A DNA stretch of 64,000 nt from Diatrype stigma (lineage: Eukaryota; Ascomycota; Sordariomycetes; Xylariales; Diatrypaceae), in contig JAKJXP020000041.1 of NCBI GenBank assembly GCA_022225965.2, positions 248,001 through 312,000 on the forward strand, written 5' to 3'. A model generated the notes under the pieces. The model was given only the letters and a program-made list of their open reading frames with translations. It ran no database searches and was not told the DNA's origin. Positions 23,629 through 36,700 of the stretch are shown piece by piece. Numbering within the stretch: the first letter of the stretch is position 1; each line of letters starts with the position of its first letter. Both the position numbers and the translations under genes were made by a program.

Positions 23629-25618
23629 ATGACTCGAAGGTGGGCTCGTCGACTTGAGCGCTATTGCTGTTCCTGTATCACCTACTTCCCTCTGGCATTC
23701 GTTTATGGTATTTCCAACTGGGCATTATGGGTTCTCGTAAGCATAGGCTCTCAAAAGTCTAAGGTGCATTGGATAGGTGTGTATATTCGCCGTTTGTTCC
23801 CTTCTACGTCTTCCTTTGCAACCAGTAGTGATCTTTTCCCCTTGGACCTTTCGCATTGGGTATAAGATTAGGCTGGGCTATACTAGACCAGACGACTCTC
23901 GAGACGACTCTTGAGACGACCACTCACAACTCTATCCCCAAACAGGAACTCAGACCTCGATAGGCGGTGTCCTTCTATATGCGCTGCTGAACTGGTCCTA
24001 CAGCACCGCCGTTTTCACGAGTCCCGGCAGCACGACAAACGATGCAGGCTATTCGACTCTACCAACGCAGGCCCCGCCCAGTGCAACGTCCTTCACTGTC
24101 AAGTCGAATGGCGAAATTCGTTTCTGCAAAAAATGCCAGGCGCGCAAACCGGATCGCGCCCATCACTGCTCGACATGTCGCCGCTGCGTGCTGAAGATGG
24201 ATCACCACTGCCCTTGGCTGGCCACCTGCATCGGCCTGCGCAACCACAAGGCATTCCTGCTGTTTCTGATATACACCACCATGTTCTGCTTCTACTCCTT
24301 CGCCGTAGCCGGGTCGTGGGTCTACTCCGAAATCTTCCACCAGACCGAGTTCGTCGACACGCTCATGCCCATCAACTTCATCCTGCTCTCCGTGCTCGCC
24401 GGCATCATCGGCATCGTCATGGCCGCGTTCACCGGCTGGCACATCCTCCTAGCCACCCGCAACCAGACCACCATCGAATGCCTCGAGAAGACCCGCTACC
24501 TCAGCCCCATCCGCAAGACCCTGCAGCGCCAGTTTGAGGTACAGCACAGCGACGAGGGCATCCCGCTGCCCCGTTACGGCCAGCAGCTCCTCGACATCCA
24601 CGCGAACGCGCTCCCGGGCATCACGCGACCGGAGGAGGGCGAGGTCACGCGGACCAGCTTCAATGACGGGGACAACAACCACGAGCTCTCTCCTTATCCT
24701 TCCTCCGCCCCACCACCACACCGGTCGTACGAACACCGGTCGTATGAAGAGATGGAGCGCATACGTGCCCGCAAGCGCCACGAGGAGTACATGGACGAGA
24801 TCGATTCGGAGAAGCTGCCTAACGCCTTCGACCTGGGCCTGAAGCGCAACCTGCTGCACCTGTTCGGGCCGACCCCGCTGCTGTGGTTCTTCCCCATTAT
24901 CAACACCACGGGCGACGGCTGGACCTGGGAGGCCAGCCCCAAGTGGATCGCGGCCCGCGAGAGCATCGCGCACGAGCGCGAGCAGCAGCGCAACAGGGAA
25001 CGCGCCGCCGGCTGGGGCTTCGAACCCGATTCCCCGTCCGCACACGTCAGCTCCTACCCGCCCTCCGCCCCCACACGCCACTACGTAGATACGACGCCAC
25101 AAGTTGCACCTTCAGCTGTTAGTGGGGGCCGCGGCAGCCGCCGACCGGCGTCCAAGGCCGACCGCGTGCTGGGTCGCGACCCGAACCTCTACGCTGACGA
25201 GCCCCCCACGTCGGTCAGCATGCAGAAGCTGGGATCGCAAGGTCACGCCGTGCATGACCACGGCGATTTTGAAGATTTCGACATCAGCAGTGAAGACGAG
25301 GACGATGACGGTGAGAAAAAGGGTAACAACTATAATTATAGTAAGGGCAGCAGCAAAGCTCCTCCCCCAAGGAGTCCGAGTATGATCACTACTACCACTA
25401 TCACCACCAATGGCAGTAATAACAGAAGCAATAGCAACAACAACACTTGGGCCCGGAGCGGCGCCAGCGGCCTGTTGAGAACGGGCTCGTCGAGGGGCAG
25501 TACTAGTCCTACGCTTGCTTTCAACAACGGGAATGGAAATGGAAGTGCGAACGCGAATGCAAGGACGAAGGCGAAAACGAAGACGCTACCAGCGAGCGAT
25601 GATGATGAGGTGGATTGA
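23629..25618 (+). CDS. pfa3: DHHC palmitoyltransferase, PFA3 type
   Basis: Pfa3 attaches palmitate to Vac8 at the vacuole membrane. Exons are 23629-23776 and 23946-25618, 606 residues; an in-frame ATG at 23590 would add 13. The chosen start begins MTRRWARRLERYCC, then TM1 (YFPLAFVYGISNWALWVLV), as in other Pfa3 proteins. TM2 follows the intron (phase 1). The DHHC cysteine-rich domain runs FCKKCQARKPDRAHHCSTC to DHHCPW (DHHC at residues 132-135) and CIGLRNHKAF. TM3 and TM4 follow, then the TTxE motif (TTIE, about residue 225). The 360-residue cytosolic tail is unusually long and ends in low-complexity Ser/Asn/Gly stretches; it includes LLWFFPIINTTGDGW, conserved near the C-terminal region of fungal Pfa3. 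Assignment to Pfa3 rather than another fungal DHHC enzyme rests on the N-terminus and this block. Confidence 0.88.
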
Positions 25619-28154
25619 TTCATTGCCTGTTCCTGTTGAGGGATTCGTTCGAAGCAGGCCGGCGTTTTCACTTCTCAAGCTTCGAGTTCCAAATCACGGC
25701 TATTGGCTGGCTGGTTCGTAAACCAACTATATACGAAATAGGCACAGCCATAAAGAGGTCCCCCGTATGCCTACCGACTTACGCGTTTACCCTAACGGGT
25801 GGTTAGGGCGCAGTCATGTTGCAGTGAGTGTATGACTTTTGTGTATAGCTTTGGTGGCTTGCCGGATTGTAAGTCTAGGGAGGGACGGAGGGAGGGCTAT
25901 TATTGACTTTGATCTGCATGGCGTGGCTCGGCCGGTTTTGTTATTTGGCGTTGCATTTTATGTTAATGATGTTTGCGGTTCTCGTTCTGCTGGCTTCGCT
26001 GTCTTGTGTCGCACGGCAACGCACCTGCTACGTCCGAATGAATGGGATGCCCCCCTTTTTGTGTACAAGATGTAGATGGGAACCAGGGGGGAAGGGGTGG
26101 GGCGGAGGGCAGAAAGGGGTAACGGGGTAGAAGGGAATCGGGAGATATGAGCAATACAATACAATACAGTACAGTACACTGCAAACATCAATATAATGAC
26201 GTCTTGAGAATAATCCCGGCCTGCGGACTCGCTCGCTAGGAGTATGTAATCTGACTTCGCAGATAATAAGAACCATAGAAGGTATGATAATCTAAAGCAG
26301 AATGGCCAGGACTCGGGTCACCCCACCCGGTTACTTTGAGTGACGGCCTACTTTGATATATGGCATGCCTTTTGGTTCTTCCCAGATCACGCGTCCAGAT
26401 TAGAGTTCCCACTTCAGGTTTTCCAGTCGCATGCCGAGAAGTTTTGTACGCCCTACTTATTCTACCTGCCCCGACTCCCGCCCACGGACTATGTTATCAT
26501 GTTGTTAAAGCTTATCCTATTAAGACCTTCACATCGACGGACGCCCTAATCCACACACTGGGGCCATTGAAGATGTGGACGACTACTTGTTTCTGTAGAA
26601 AACCGGTGGGAATCAACTTCTCGAGGTAGTTTTTCACGAAAGCAAACAGAGGCGTATCAATAGGGACATTCTCACAGATGAGTCATTTCCAAATGCCAGA
26701 GGTTTCACACAGGCCCTAACATGACACTGTTCCATGTTTCGGTCGAGGACCAGGAATGCATCCAGTCACAAATTGGGCTACTTACTATCATGACCTTCGC
26801 CTACGGCCAATACGCGGCAACCTATATAAAGACCTAACCATTATGGCCTTTCCTTCCCTTCATATCAATCTCCTGTTCCCTGTGGGCATCTTGGAAAAAA
26901 TCTCAGACTTATACCGTGCTAAAACGTCACCAACGACAATGGGGAACCTTACTTCCAAGTTTACTTCTAGAAAGACCTTCCCGATACTTTCACAAATCCG
27001 ACCCGAATATATTGACCAAGGAAAGCTCTTTACAGTCCTGAACTATCGATTCGATTCCCGTCGTAATTACCGCGTCTATGTTGGTCACTGCCTGCCTATT
27101 CACCTTCTTACCTATGTCAGTCATCAATATCACTAACAGCTCGGTATGTTAGGTAAAGGATGGCATGCTCCACGTCGAAACACCGGGGCGACTTACACGT
27201 GTGAGTAGAGGCCGCAGATGCTACCTTTAACTCCTTCCAAAGCTGAAATCTTGTATAAGCTTGACTGGGAAAGTTGCTACACGGCTAAAGGCTGGATGGC
27301 CGAGAGGTAAATTCGATGGAAGTCCAAGCCAATAAACCAGTATACACGACGGCGGCATATGGTTGGCCGGATTGATCGCATGGGCTGTATATCCCCAAAG
27401 TCGGTTTACTCGTTACGTTGCGGGGCTCCCCGTGATCTTGATTCATGCTGGATAGGGGTTGGTTTGAGAGGCCTTTTGTAAAGCATTGTCATTCCCAATC
27501 TGTCTATGTATATTACATATTCCATAGGTCATTAATGGCCTCGTATATGTTACAATCAAGTTGTGAAAGTTCTACCAAAAGCATATCGTGTTTTCATTCG
27601 TTACTTAAATTGATGTGCGACGTGACGTTCTATCTGAAACAACAATGGCGGGCCGTTTTAACCAATCTCCAGCGACCTCTCTCCCGGACAAGCACATCCA
27701 AGACATTCATCCAGTGAGAGCCTGAAAGTGTCTGACCCCCTGACTCCCAAGCACGTGGACTTCGAAGCATGGCATCATGGTTCGGCCAGCCACATGACGT
27801 CAGCCACACCTATGCCAAGTTTGTCATACACCCACGGATACTCATGATTATATCATAGCCATCCCATAGCCGTCACCGATTCAACCTCTTACCATATTCT
27901 ATTTCCCATATATCTCACAGCTTGATTCCTCTTGCCGGTCGCAAGCATATACTATCTGCCTCTCAGAATTTTCGCCGTCATAAGTTCAAACGATCACATA
28001 CGTTTGTTTTCATTTCCTCAGGTATGCTTGGTTCTCAACGTTCAGGGCTACCCCTATCTTCAACTTCTCAGTTAATCAGAAAGTCCAACTCTCTGTACTA
28101 ATTTGTGGCCGTGGACACAAGGGCACAACCAACTTTCGGACTCGCTACGTTACA
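25619..28154. other. 2.5 kb intergenic
   Basis: I see no supported gene. A short ACAAT/ACAGT microsatellite lies at 26154-26178. The last 150 bases may contain a 5'-leader intron of the next gene (donor GTATGC near 28021, acceptor TTAATCAG at about 28080). Confidence 0.45.
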
Positions 28155-28608
28155 ATGGAGTGGACCAAACAGAAGTACAATGAGCAATACGAGATCTGGT
28201 ACCCCTGGATCGAGGACAATTTCCTGAAATACTTCACAAAAGACAACAAGGCCAGCTATGCTACCAAAGGTAACCTACTTTCTCCCCTGTTTCACGTTTC
28301 CATGCTCGGGTTGATGTCAAGTTACTAACAAACCGATCTTCTGTTTCACGATAGAACAACTCGACAAGGCCAAAATCACCGGCGTCGAGCAAGTCGACAC
28401 CCTTCAGGACGGCGTGCATAACCTAGCCACCGGCCAGGTTGGTCAAGGGGGCTTGCTTCAGCCGGTTGGTGACGCTGTTTCGAAGGAGGGGATCAACCGC
28501 TCTGAGCGCAAGGGTAGAGACGAGCAGGGCGGCTATCTCCCCTCTAATATCCCCGTCGTTTCCAATATCACTGGAGCGGTGGGGGGCTTGACTGGGCAAA
28601 AGCAGTGA
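28155..28608 (+). CDS. Small conserved-looking fungal protein, function unknown
   Basis: Exons are 28155-28269 and 28355-28608, 122 residues. The intron (GTAACC...CGATAG, with TACTAAC) is phase 1. The N-terminal 40 residues are rich in Trp, Tyr, Phe and Lys (WTKQKYNEQYEIWYPWIE, FLKYFTKDNKASYATK). The rest is Gly/Gln/Asp-rich and probably flexible: GVEQVDTLQDGV, GQVGQGGLLQPVGDAVSKEG, then two Val/Gly stretches. I have the impression of similar small proteins in other filamentous ascomycetes, but cannot name a family. No signal peptide or membrane span. The clean intron and good ATG context (ACAATGG) support a real gene. Confidence 0.72.
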
Positions 28609-28979
28609 TACCTAGGAGGAAGATGAGGTTATAACGGGGGGTTTCACAGTCCTATCCAGTTGTGCATTGTACAGAGAGCACATAGTGATAATGCAATTCT
28701 GGGGCAGCCATAGTAGGGGGTGCGATATCAATACCTTGGGATGATTCCATAATGATCACGAAGCACATGAAATAGGAAACCGGTTACCCGGGGCGTCACG
28801 AATGAGTACTCATGTAGGCTATACCTGTGGTTCACTTGGTTTCCTTCTCTAAGCCATATAATTCTTGAGCAATCTTCAATTCCATGATATGAACTCAACG
28901 ATGTTCTAGTAATCTCGAAGAATCTAGGATGTCGTCTAGAAGATATCATGTTTACCAATAATAGCATACAGTATCAGCG
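28609..28979. other. Convergent 3' region
   Basis: A short tail-to-tail gap between the small plus-strand gene and the transhydrogenase gene. Nothing coding seen. Confidence 0.5.
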
Positions 28980-31900
28980 CTAAAGTCGCGACTCGATTGC
29001 TGCTTTGATTGCTGTGTATGTGTGAAGTCAGATTAGTCGCAATCCTTAAGCCGAAAAAAAGGGGCAAGGGAAATAACTGACCATCGCAAGTGGTTTTAGC
29101 ATCTCCAAACAGCATCTTGGTCCCCGGCATGTAGAACATCGGATTCGGAACATCAGCTATGCGGAAGAAGAAGCATGGTTGTTAGTTCACCCAATTTCTC
29201 TGTCTATTATTGACAACAACAATTAGTTCGCTTGGCGGTTCGACTTACCATATCCGCTGGCCATCCCCCTCTTCATGACGATGACCTGCTTGCTCTTCCA
29301 GGCGTGCAGCACGGGCATGCCGGCGATGGGGCTGCCCGGCTCGAGCGCGATGGGGTTGACGGTGTCGTTGGCGCCGATGACGAGCGTGACGTCGGTGTCG
29401 GCGAAGTCGTCGTTGATCTCGTCCATCTCGAGCACGATGTCGTAGGGCACGCTGGCCTCGGCCAGCAGCACGTTGCACTGGCCCGGCATGCGCCCCGCCA
29501 CCGGGTGGATCGCGAACCGCACCTTGATCCCCTTGGCGCGCAGCGCCGCCGTGATCTCGCTGATCGCGTACTGCGCCTTCGCGACCGCCATGCCGTACCC
29601 CACCGCGATGATCACGCTCTCGGCGTTGAGCAGCGACTCCGCCGTGTCCTCCACGTTGGTCTGCGTCACCGCGCCTTCGATCTTGTAGGCGTTGGCTGCC
29701 GCTGGCGCGCCGATGCCGCCGAATAGCACGTTTGTCAGGGATCGGTTCATCGCCACGCACATGACGTACGAGAGGATCGAGCCCGAGACGCCGATGAGCG
29801 CCCCGACCGTCGTCAGCAGCGGGTTCTCCAGCATGAAGCCCTCGGCTACCAGGGCGAATCCGCTGTAGGCGTTGAGGACGGTGATGACGACGGGCATGTC
29901 GGCGCCGCCTATGGCGGACGTCGTGGTGAAGCCTTTAGCAAAGGAGAGAATCGTGTTCGCACTAAGTGCCGCAGCAGCAATCATCGGCGATCCAGGTGCC
30001 ATGGTGACGAACGCACCCATCGTCGCGGCGTTGGTTGCAAGCATACCGGAGTTGATCAGGTGTCTGCCGGGGAGCATCAGAGGTTTCGAGGACATCTTGC
30101 CGGCGAGCTTCATGAAGGCGACGAGGGAGCCCGTGAAGGTTATGCCGCCGATCAGCACTCCGAGGTATGCTGTGACGAGATGCAGGGTGGTGATATGATC
30201 TAGATCGGCCATCACACTGCCTATACTCGTCAGCACTGCGGCGAGACCGACAACTGAGTGGAGCGCGGCGACGGTCTGCGGCAGGCTGGTCGGCGTAATG
30301 CGCTTTCCGATGACGAAGCCGAGGACGCTACCGATACCAGCAAGAGCTCCGAACTGTGTGAGGACCTCGGGGGTGAAGCCGACCGCGAGCAAGGATGCCA
30401 GAACCCCCGAGGCCACGCCGAGTATACCGAGGAGATTACCCCTGCGCGCAGTCGCCTGAGATGCGAGACCTGATATCGAACTAATGCATAGGATCGAGCT
30501 GACCATGTATCCGGCTTGCACCAGACCCGCTGCGCCTGTGGCAGCTGCTCCAATGAAGCCGCCTCCGAAGAGTACACCAGGGATAGCATAGAGCCAGGGA
30601 TATTCCGGGGGGTCGGTAGGGCCTATAGCTCGTTAGTAACCCAGTATCTGCCGAGGATAGATGGCACACTACGTTTGAACATGTCTAGCATTCTCTTCGT
30701 GATCACAAATCCTCCGGAGACGTTGACGAATGCGAGAAGCACAGATGCAGCACCTAGGGCTTGTGGGAAGGTCTCGGGTAGGTATCCACCACCCATGACG
30801 AAGAAGCCACCGATGCCAACCATTCCTGTTTACCCATTCGTTAGCCATTATGACCAGGTTCGGGACTCATATCAGAAAAGAGTAAAAGAACTGACCAGAT
30901 ATAGCGTTGGTAACACTCATCAAGGGCGAGTGCAGAGCGGGCGCCACACCCCACACGGCTCGATAGCCTATCAGCGAAGCAAGGCCGAATGTAAAAGCAT
31001 TACCCATGAAGATAGGACCAGTCAGCTTTCCCAGTGCCAATGCAGTGCCCATCCCAGCCGTTACGGTTGCTACCTCTCTCGAGATCTCCTGGAAAGGTGT
31101 CAGCGCAACCACCTCCTCTTCGGGCTTGGCGGCCGCCTTCGGCGCTGGAGCCGGCGGCGGGGCGGGGCGAGGGGCCGGGGGTAATATTTCTCCGTTGAGG
31201 GTTACAATCGCCCCGCGAACGACCTCGTCTTTCAGGTCGACGCCGAACGACTTCTCTTGAGGGGCCATCGATAAGAGGAACTTGACGATGTTGTTAGAAT
31301 ACAGGGTTGACGACTGAGTCGGTAACCTGGAAGGCAAATCGGTGTAGCCTATAACAATCCGGACATGTAAGTTTTCAGGTAGTCGCCTTGCGATTAATAG
31401 GTGTCTTCCTTACCGATGATCTTTACGTCGTTGTACGTTACCAGCTTTCCGGCCTGCGTCTTCTCGCAGTTCCCGCCCGCCTCCGCAGCCAGATCGACGA
31501 TGACGGAGCCCGGCTTCATGACCTCGATCATGTCCTTGGTGATGAGCTTAGGGGCAGGCTTTCCTGGGATAAGGGCCGTGGTAATGATGATATCGACGTC
31601 TCGGGCTTGCTCCTTGAAGAGCTTCATCTCCGCCGCAATGAACGCGGGTGACATCTCTTTGGCGTAGCCGCCCGCGCCCGAGCCGTCCTCCTCGATCTCC
31701 ACCTCGACGAACTCGGCGCCAAGGGACTGAACCTGTTCCTTGACAGCGGGACGGGTGTCGAAACCGCGGACGATGGCGCCCATCCGTCGGGCGGTCGCGA
31801 TAGCGCTTAGGCCCGCCACGCCCGCACCGATGACCAAGACCTTGCAAGGCGGGATCTTGCCGGCTGCCGTGACCTGGCCGGTCAAGAAGCGGCCGAAATT

Positions 31901-32731
31901 GTTCGACGCCTCGAGCACGGCCTTGTAACCGGCGATGTTTGCCATCGAGCTCAGGGCATCGAAGACCTGCGCCCGAGAGATGCGGGGGATCATGTCCATG
32001 GCGAACGCAGTAACCTTGCGCGCCGCCAATCGCTCGACCAGCTCCTTGTTCTGTGCCGGCTGCAACATCGAGATGACCGTCGTGCCCGCCTTGAGGCGAT
32101 CGATTTCCGCGAGGTTGGGGCCTCGGACCTTCAAGACGATATCAGCAGCAGACCAGACGCGGCCGGCATCGACTAACGTCGCGCCGGCCTTCTCATACGC
32201 CTCGTCGGGGAAGTCGGCCTCAGCGCCGGCTCCCCGCTCGACGAGGATCTGCTTGAAGCCTTTCTTCTTCAAGAGAGCGACATTCTGGGGCGATATGGCT
32301 ACACGCCGCTCGTTGGCAAATGTCTCGCGTGGAATACCGACCACAAGCTCCAAGTACGGAGTAGACGACGGTTCTACGACCGTGGAATACGCATTTCTGG
32401 GTAGGGAAATGGGTGCAACATGTTGTCTGTTGTCGAAGCTCTTCTTGGGCAGAGCAGGTAGCACGACTGTCTGCTTCACATGAGAGCTGTGCCATCTCTG
32501 TTGCACAAGGACGCCACCACCCCGACAGGTCTTGGGCGCCAAGTCTAGGGATCTGTTAGCGACGATCCTTGCATCTGCGCGGTGACATTAGAGCTCAGCC
32601 ATGTGCAACGACGAACCTAAGAGGCGAGACGCAACTTGACGGGTGTGGCGCCTCGCCGCACAAGAAGATGCATGGTTGGTGAATAACGGTTTTGCTGGGA
32701 CATGAAGGAGTGATGGTGGCCGCAGCACCAT
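28980..32731 (-). CDS. nnt: Mitochondrial NAD(P) transhydrogenase (proton-translocating)
   Basis: It couples hydride transfer between NADH and NADP+ to proton flow across the inner mitochondrial membrane. Seven exons: 32617-32731, 31414-32574, 30896-31348, 30673-30825, 29249-30622, 29082-29156 and 28980-29011; all introns are phase 1; predicted 1120 residues, the usual size. Domain I (NAD binding) starts [18 protein letters not shown] and has the Rossmann motif [11 protein letters not shown] near residue 288. Domain II is the multi-span membrane part, joining alpha-type and beta-type halves in one chain. Domain III (NADP binding) has [10 protein letters not shown] near residue 969 and ends [17 protein letters not shown]. 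The start is at 32731: the long frame has no ATG near its beginning, and a 42-nt intron (32575-32616) adds [17 protein letters not shown], an Arg/Ser-rich mitochondrial presequence free of acidic residues over its first 38 positions. Confidence 0.93.
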
Positions 32732-33486
32732 GTTTCCAGGACTCCTCTCGGCGAGGAACTCAACTAGAGAACCTAGCCTTCAGTCATTTGCAGAAAGTCC
32801 TCAGATTCGGGTGAAGCAGCCAACACTATCTTTCTTCACATAGCACATGAGAAGCGGTTTACCAAATCCGAACGGTGTGTCACTGGCGACGATTCTTCTC
32901 TCTGCTCTACGGTGCTTCGTCACGCGACCAGAGACATACGACTGGGGGAGTTGATGGGGTTCACGGTGGAAATAGGATCAATTTCGAGGAGGGGTGGAAG
33001 GTTTAAGGGGTGGCAAGCCGGCCTCTTACCTCTCCCACCCCGCTCGCTTGAGCGGCAACTAATGTGGCATGAAACAGATTAGGAAACTAACAGTACGCGC
33101 CTGACGGACAGAAACGAATCAACGACGGCGTCTGGTTCTCGGGGCTACCACAGCCGAGCAAGGCAACCGATCATCGTCTCAGTCTGGAGGGTTTTGCCTG
33201 ATTTTCCATGCGGCGGCACATCGCAACCGTCTCGTGATACGTGATACGATAATTGATACGACCCAGCAGCCGTCCAGCCAGTGGCTGAGGGGTATGGAGC
33301 ATCTCGGCAAGTGGATATCAGTATACCCAACTGGCTATAGCTGGGTATAGTTCGAGCTTAATGTTACCTCAGGAATGCGGGGAAGTGGACTTGCGGGCAC
33401 CAATAGTTGGTCTATCTTGATCCTGCCGTCCTGGAGAGACAAACAAAACAAAGCATTATTTCCTCACTTTTTTCCCTGTGTGAAGC

Positions 33487-33749
33487 TGTTGCGTGGCTAG
33501 TGCCCTAGTGGCACTACCCACACCTAAGCAACCGCCTTCTAGCACTCCACCTGCTTAGATTCCTTTGAATCTACATCATCAGTTTCTTTCCTGCAGCTGC
33601 TTTCTGCTTTGCACCTGCAATAGAAGCCATCACTAGGAGGACATGTATACACCACACTGACTGGGAACCGGGGAACCTGTGAGAGTTTAACCGGAAAGTT
33701 ATTGTATCTGTAGTGTAAGTTTAAGTGGTTGCGATCTACATGGTATCAG
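33487..33749 (+). mobile_element. Possible solo or truncated Ty1/copia LTR with primer-binding-like site
   Basis: The sequence TGGTATCAG at 33741-33749 matches the core of the half-tRNA-Met primer site that follows the left LTR of many Ty1/copia elements. The bases just before it end in ACA, and a candidate LTR start TGTTGCG is at 33487, giving a 254-bp TG...CA unit. No second LTR, no gag-pol remains and no target duplication were found, so this is tentative. Confidence 0.3.
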
Positions 33750-33751
33750 CC

Positions 33752-33791
33752 TAACGATTTAGCGATCTAGCGATCTAGCGATCTGGCGATC
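33752..33791. repeat. 8-bp tandem repeat (AGCGATCT)
   Basis: About four to five imperfect copies of AGCGATCT directly after the primer-site-like motif. It may be slippage in old transposon sequence. Confidence 0.7.
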
Positions 33792-36700
33792 ATGCGGGTC
33801 TTCGAGTCTTGAGGGATAAATTTAAAGTTGATCTAAAACATGGCATTCGTCCGATACCGGCAGGTTTATTTACCATTTTGATATATACTGAGTCTACTGA
33901 GCAGGTACCAAGAAAGTGTCAGGAAGCACCATGGACGAGGCCATACTATCCGATTCACGTTATATGTTCGAACAGATAATGGTCATTGTGTCTTGTTACA
34001 CTGTGCAACGACCCTGTACGTCTGCCAACCTACCTGCGACCACTTAGCTGCCGTCTGATACCTTATATAGATGCTAAAATCTAGGTATGTTACTCAACTA
34101 CGAGGGCAGGCTTGTCTGGCGATCTATATAGGGGGTTAATGGCGTTGTTAGTTGGTTTAGATAGGGGTTCACTGGCCCACTTTAAGGAGATTCTTAGCTG
34201 AGTAGACCTGCTAATGTTTCGACAAAAATATCGCTATATGTAATATAGAGATGAGCTAGTAAGTCATCCACTGAGTTAGAAACTACATGAGCGGTGAGGC
34301 TGGGATAGTAGAGCTACTCAAGTGGTAGCTGGGTGTCATGGGATCAAACAAAATAGCACTATCCACCAGCGACTCTATATGTTGCCCCCCCCCCCCCCCA
34401 CCTTCCCACCCTCGTTTCGAGGAAGGAGCAGACATACTTAGCTCTTTAGATATTACTTGTACTGCAAGTAGATGTCTTCTGCCTTGTGTTGCTAAACACC
34501 CTGACACTGGACGAAGCTGGATATACTCTCTTCATTACTAGAAAGGCTCAACGGACCTAGGAGTACCTGAATAGAATAATTTCGGACTGTGCACGGTTTC
34601 CCATTAAAGTCTACCGGCCGGTTTATTCTTTGAAAACATTCCTATTTATAGTATTATGATTACACAGTGGCGTACTAAGCACCGCAGTATCTGCGTACCT
34701 TGTTTCCATATAGTAATTCATGGATGTCTCACTGGGAAGTCACTGCGGGGAAAGGGGGGGAGGAGGGAGACAGATAAAAGCTCCAATACATGCAGTTATA
34801 GTAGACTTCCAACAGCAATACCAACATTCATAGGTAGCAAACATACCACGCCAAACAGCTGGTCAAACCGTCGCCAGTAAACTATACACATAGAGAGAAC
34901 CAATACATTGGAATTTCCATGGGCCAGGTATAAGTAAGTCCTTGTAGACTCTCGTCACTGATGCTCGTCCAATAGAGACCTAAGGAAATGCATCAAAGGG
35001 ATGTGTAGCCTCGAACTGACAGTTGGGCTATGCATATACCCTCAAGTTACTATAGACTCTCACGAATGGACAAAGGGCTATGATTAACCGGATTCAGCCT
35101 TGGTGTTCTCGCCCAAGCAACATATAGGGAGACCTTATGCAAGCATGCATCTGATTGGTATATATTCCTTCTCTCCACCAGTGCTATTTTGTGCCTCTAG
35201 CTATGCACTATAACCTTGCCACTAGTGTCCCTCAAACGTAGACTCTCATTGCCGTTACATTTGGGAAGAAAAAGGGGGGAGGGGGGGGAATCAAAACACA
35301 CACCTACATCAAGGAACACAATGATCCAGATCCACAAGTATTTGCTACAATCGAAAGAAGAAAAATTGACGATGTGTAATGGGAATCGAGTTGTCACTGT
35401 GAGCTTTGTTACATATTAGCTAACAAGATTGTTAGTCGTTCGCATATGGTAATCTAAATGCATGGAGACTCTTTTTCACGGCCAATGTGGAAGCCAGGGC
35501 CATTGCGTAGAAGTTATCTAATGGAAAGCTCCGAAGTTCCGGGGTGCACGAGATCTAAAAGTCAACAGGATTCGCATTTCTCTTCGGACTGTACGAGATT
35601 AGCCAAGTAAAGATGCAACTACGTGTCACAAATTGTAAACTCGAAGTTAACTGTGGAATTTATGAATTGATCACTTGGTCGCTCAAGGCACTCATACTTT
35701 ATACGTCTATGATAAGCCGCGAACACCTGGCCTCGACTGAAAGTCCAAGGTCAAAGTGACAATGAGGACACGAAAGCAGACTAAAGATTGGTGACCCAAG
35801 GCGGAAGATTCTGAGAAATTGCCTTAACAGGCATCCCGGAGAAGAGTGGTGTGAAGCGAGCTCACTATATCTATTTATCCCGGTCATCAATCTCTGTGTA
35901 CAACCTATCAGGAAGGCCATACTATAATTCCGCAGTCTCTAATAAAGCCCCAAGAATTTGAATCAGGCCAAGTTCGATAGTTATTCATGCTTCTCTGATC
36001 ATAATCTCTGATGTGACGGCTGTATACCTGACGATCGACAACTAAAAGGACCGATGGTACATGAGACTGGGGAGATCCCCATCCACCTGGGGAAAAACCT
36101 GGGGATGGGGCCGTGCGTCAGCCCCCAATTGAGTTGAAACATGGTTCTCAGATATATTCCCTGTGCCGAAGCTCTACCTACCTGATGCTGTCTTGGCAAC
36201 TACATAGAGTCGGAGAAATCATCTTGAACCGGCGACTGGCAGTGACCGAGCGACTGGGGTCGGAAGCAGCGTAGATTAGGTATTGTACGGTCGTGGGAGG
36301 ACTCTGCTCCCCGACAGACGCGGCCTTCCATCACAATAGTATCCAGAATCGGCGACTAGATCCCGATCAACAGCACAGCAGCTCGACCGACCTCGGGATG
36401 CCGTAAACGGTTGCACCCGTGGCCCCTGCGTCGCAAGTCTATGCTGTTGGTTAATGGTGAGGTGGGCAAATTATGATATCGCATGGGATCACAACATGGG
36501 TAAATTTGTCGGGATCCTTTCCGATAGGCGGGACTGGCTACGTGCGTTCCAGGGCCCTGGCCCCGGGACAATGCCGGGGTCAATCAATGCTCTGTTATTG
36601 GATACGGGGTCTTGGAGAGGAATGTTCGGGGTATTCGGGGAATATCATATCAGAGTGCTTGGAGAGTTCATGACGAGGCAAACTTTTGACCAGTGTGCTC

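Noticed and set aside
24449..25102. 217-codon minus-strand frame opposite PFA3
   Set aside because: Antisense shadow of the DHHC gene, without domain content.
27050..27075. TTCGATTCCC, resembling a tRNA B box
   Set aside because: No A box, anticodon stem or acceptor pairing can be built upstream.
26756..27136. 126-codon plus-strand frame
   Set aside because: No recognisable content and the surrounding DNA is non-coding in character; compatible with chance.
33752..33791. Possible CRISPR-like array
   Set aside because: Contiguous 8-bp tandem repeat with no spacers, and the genome is eukaryotic.
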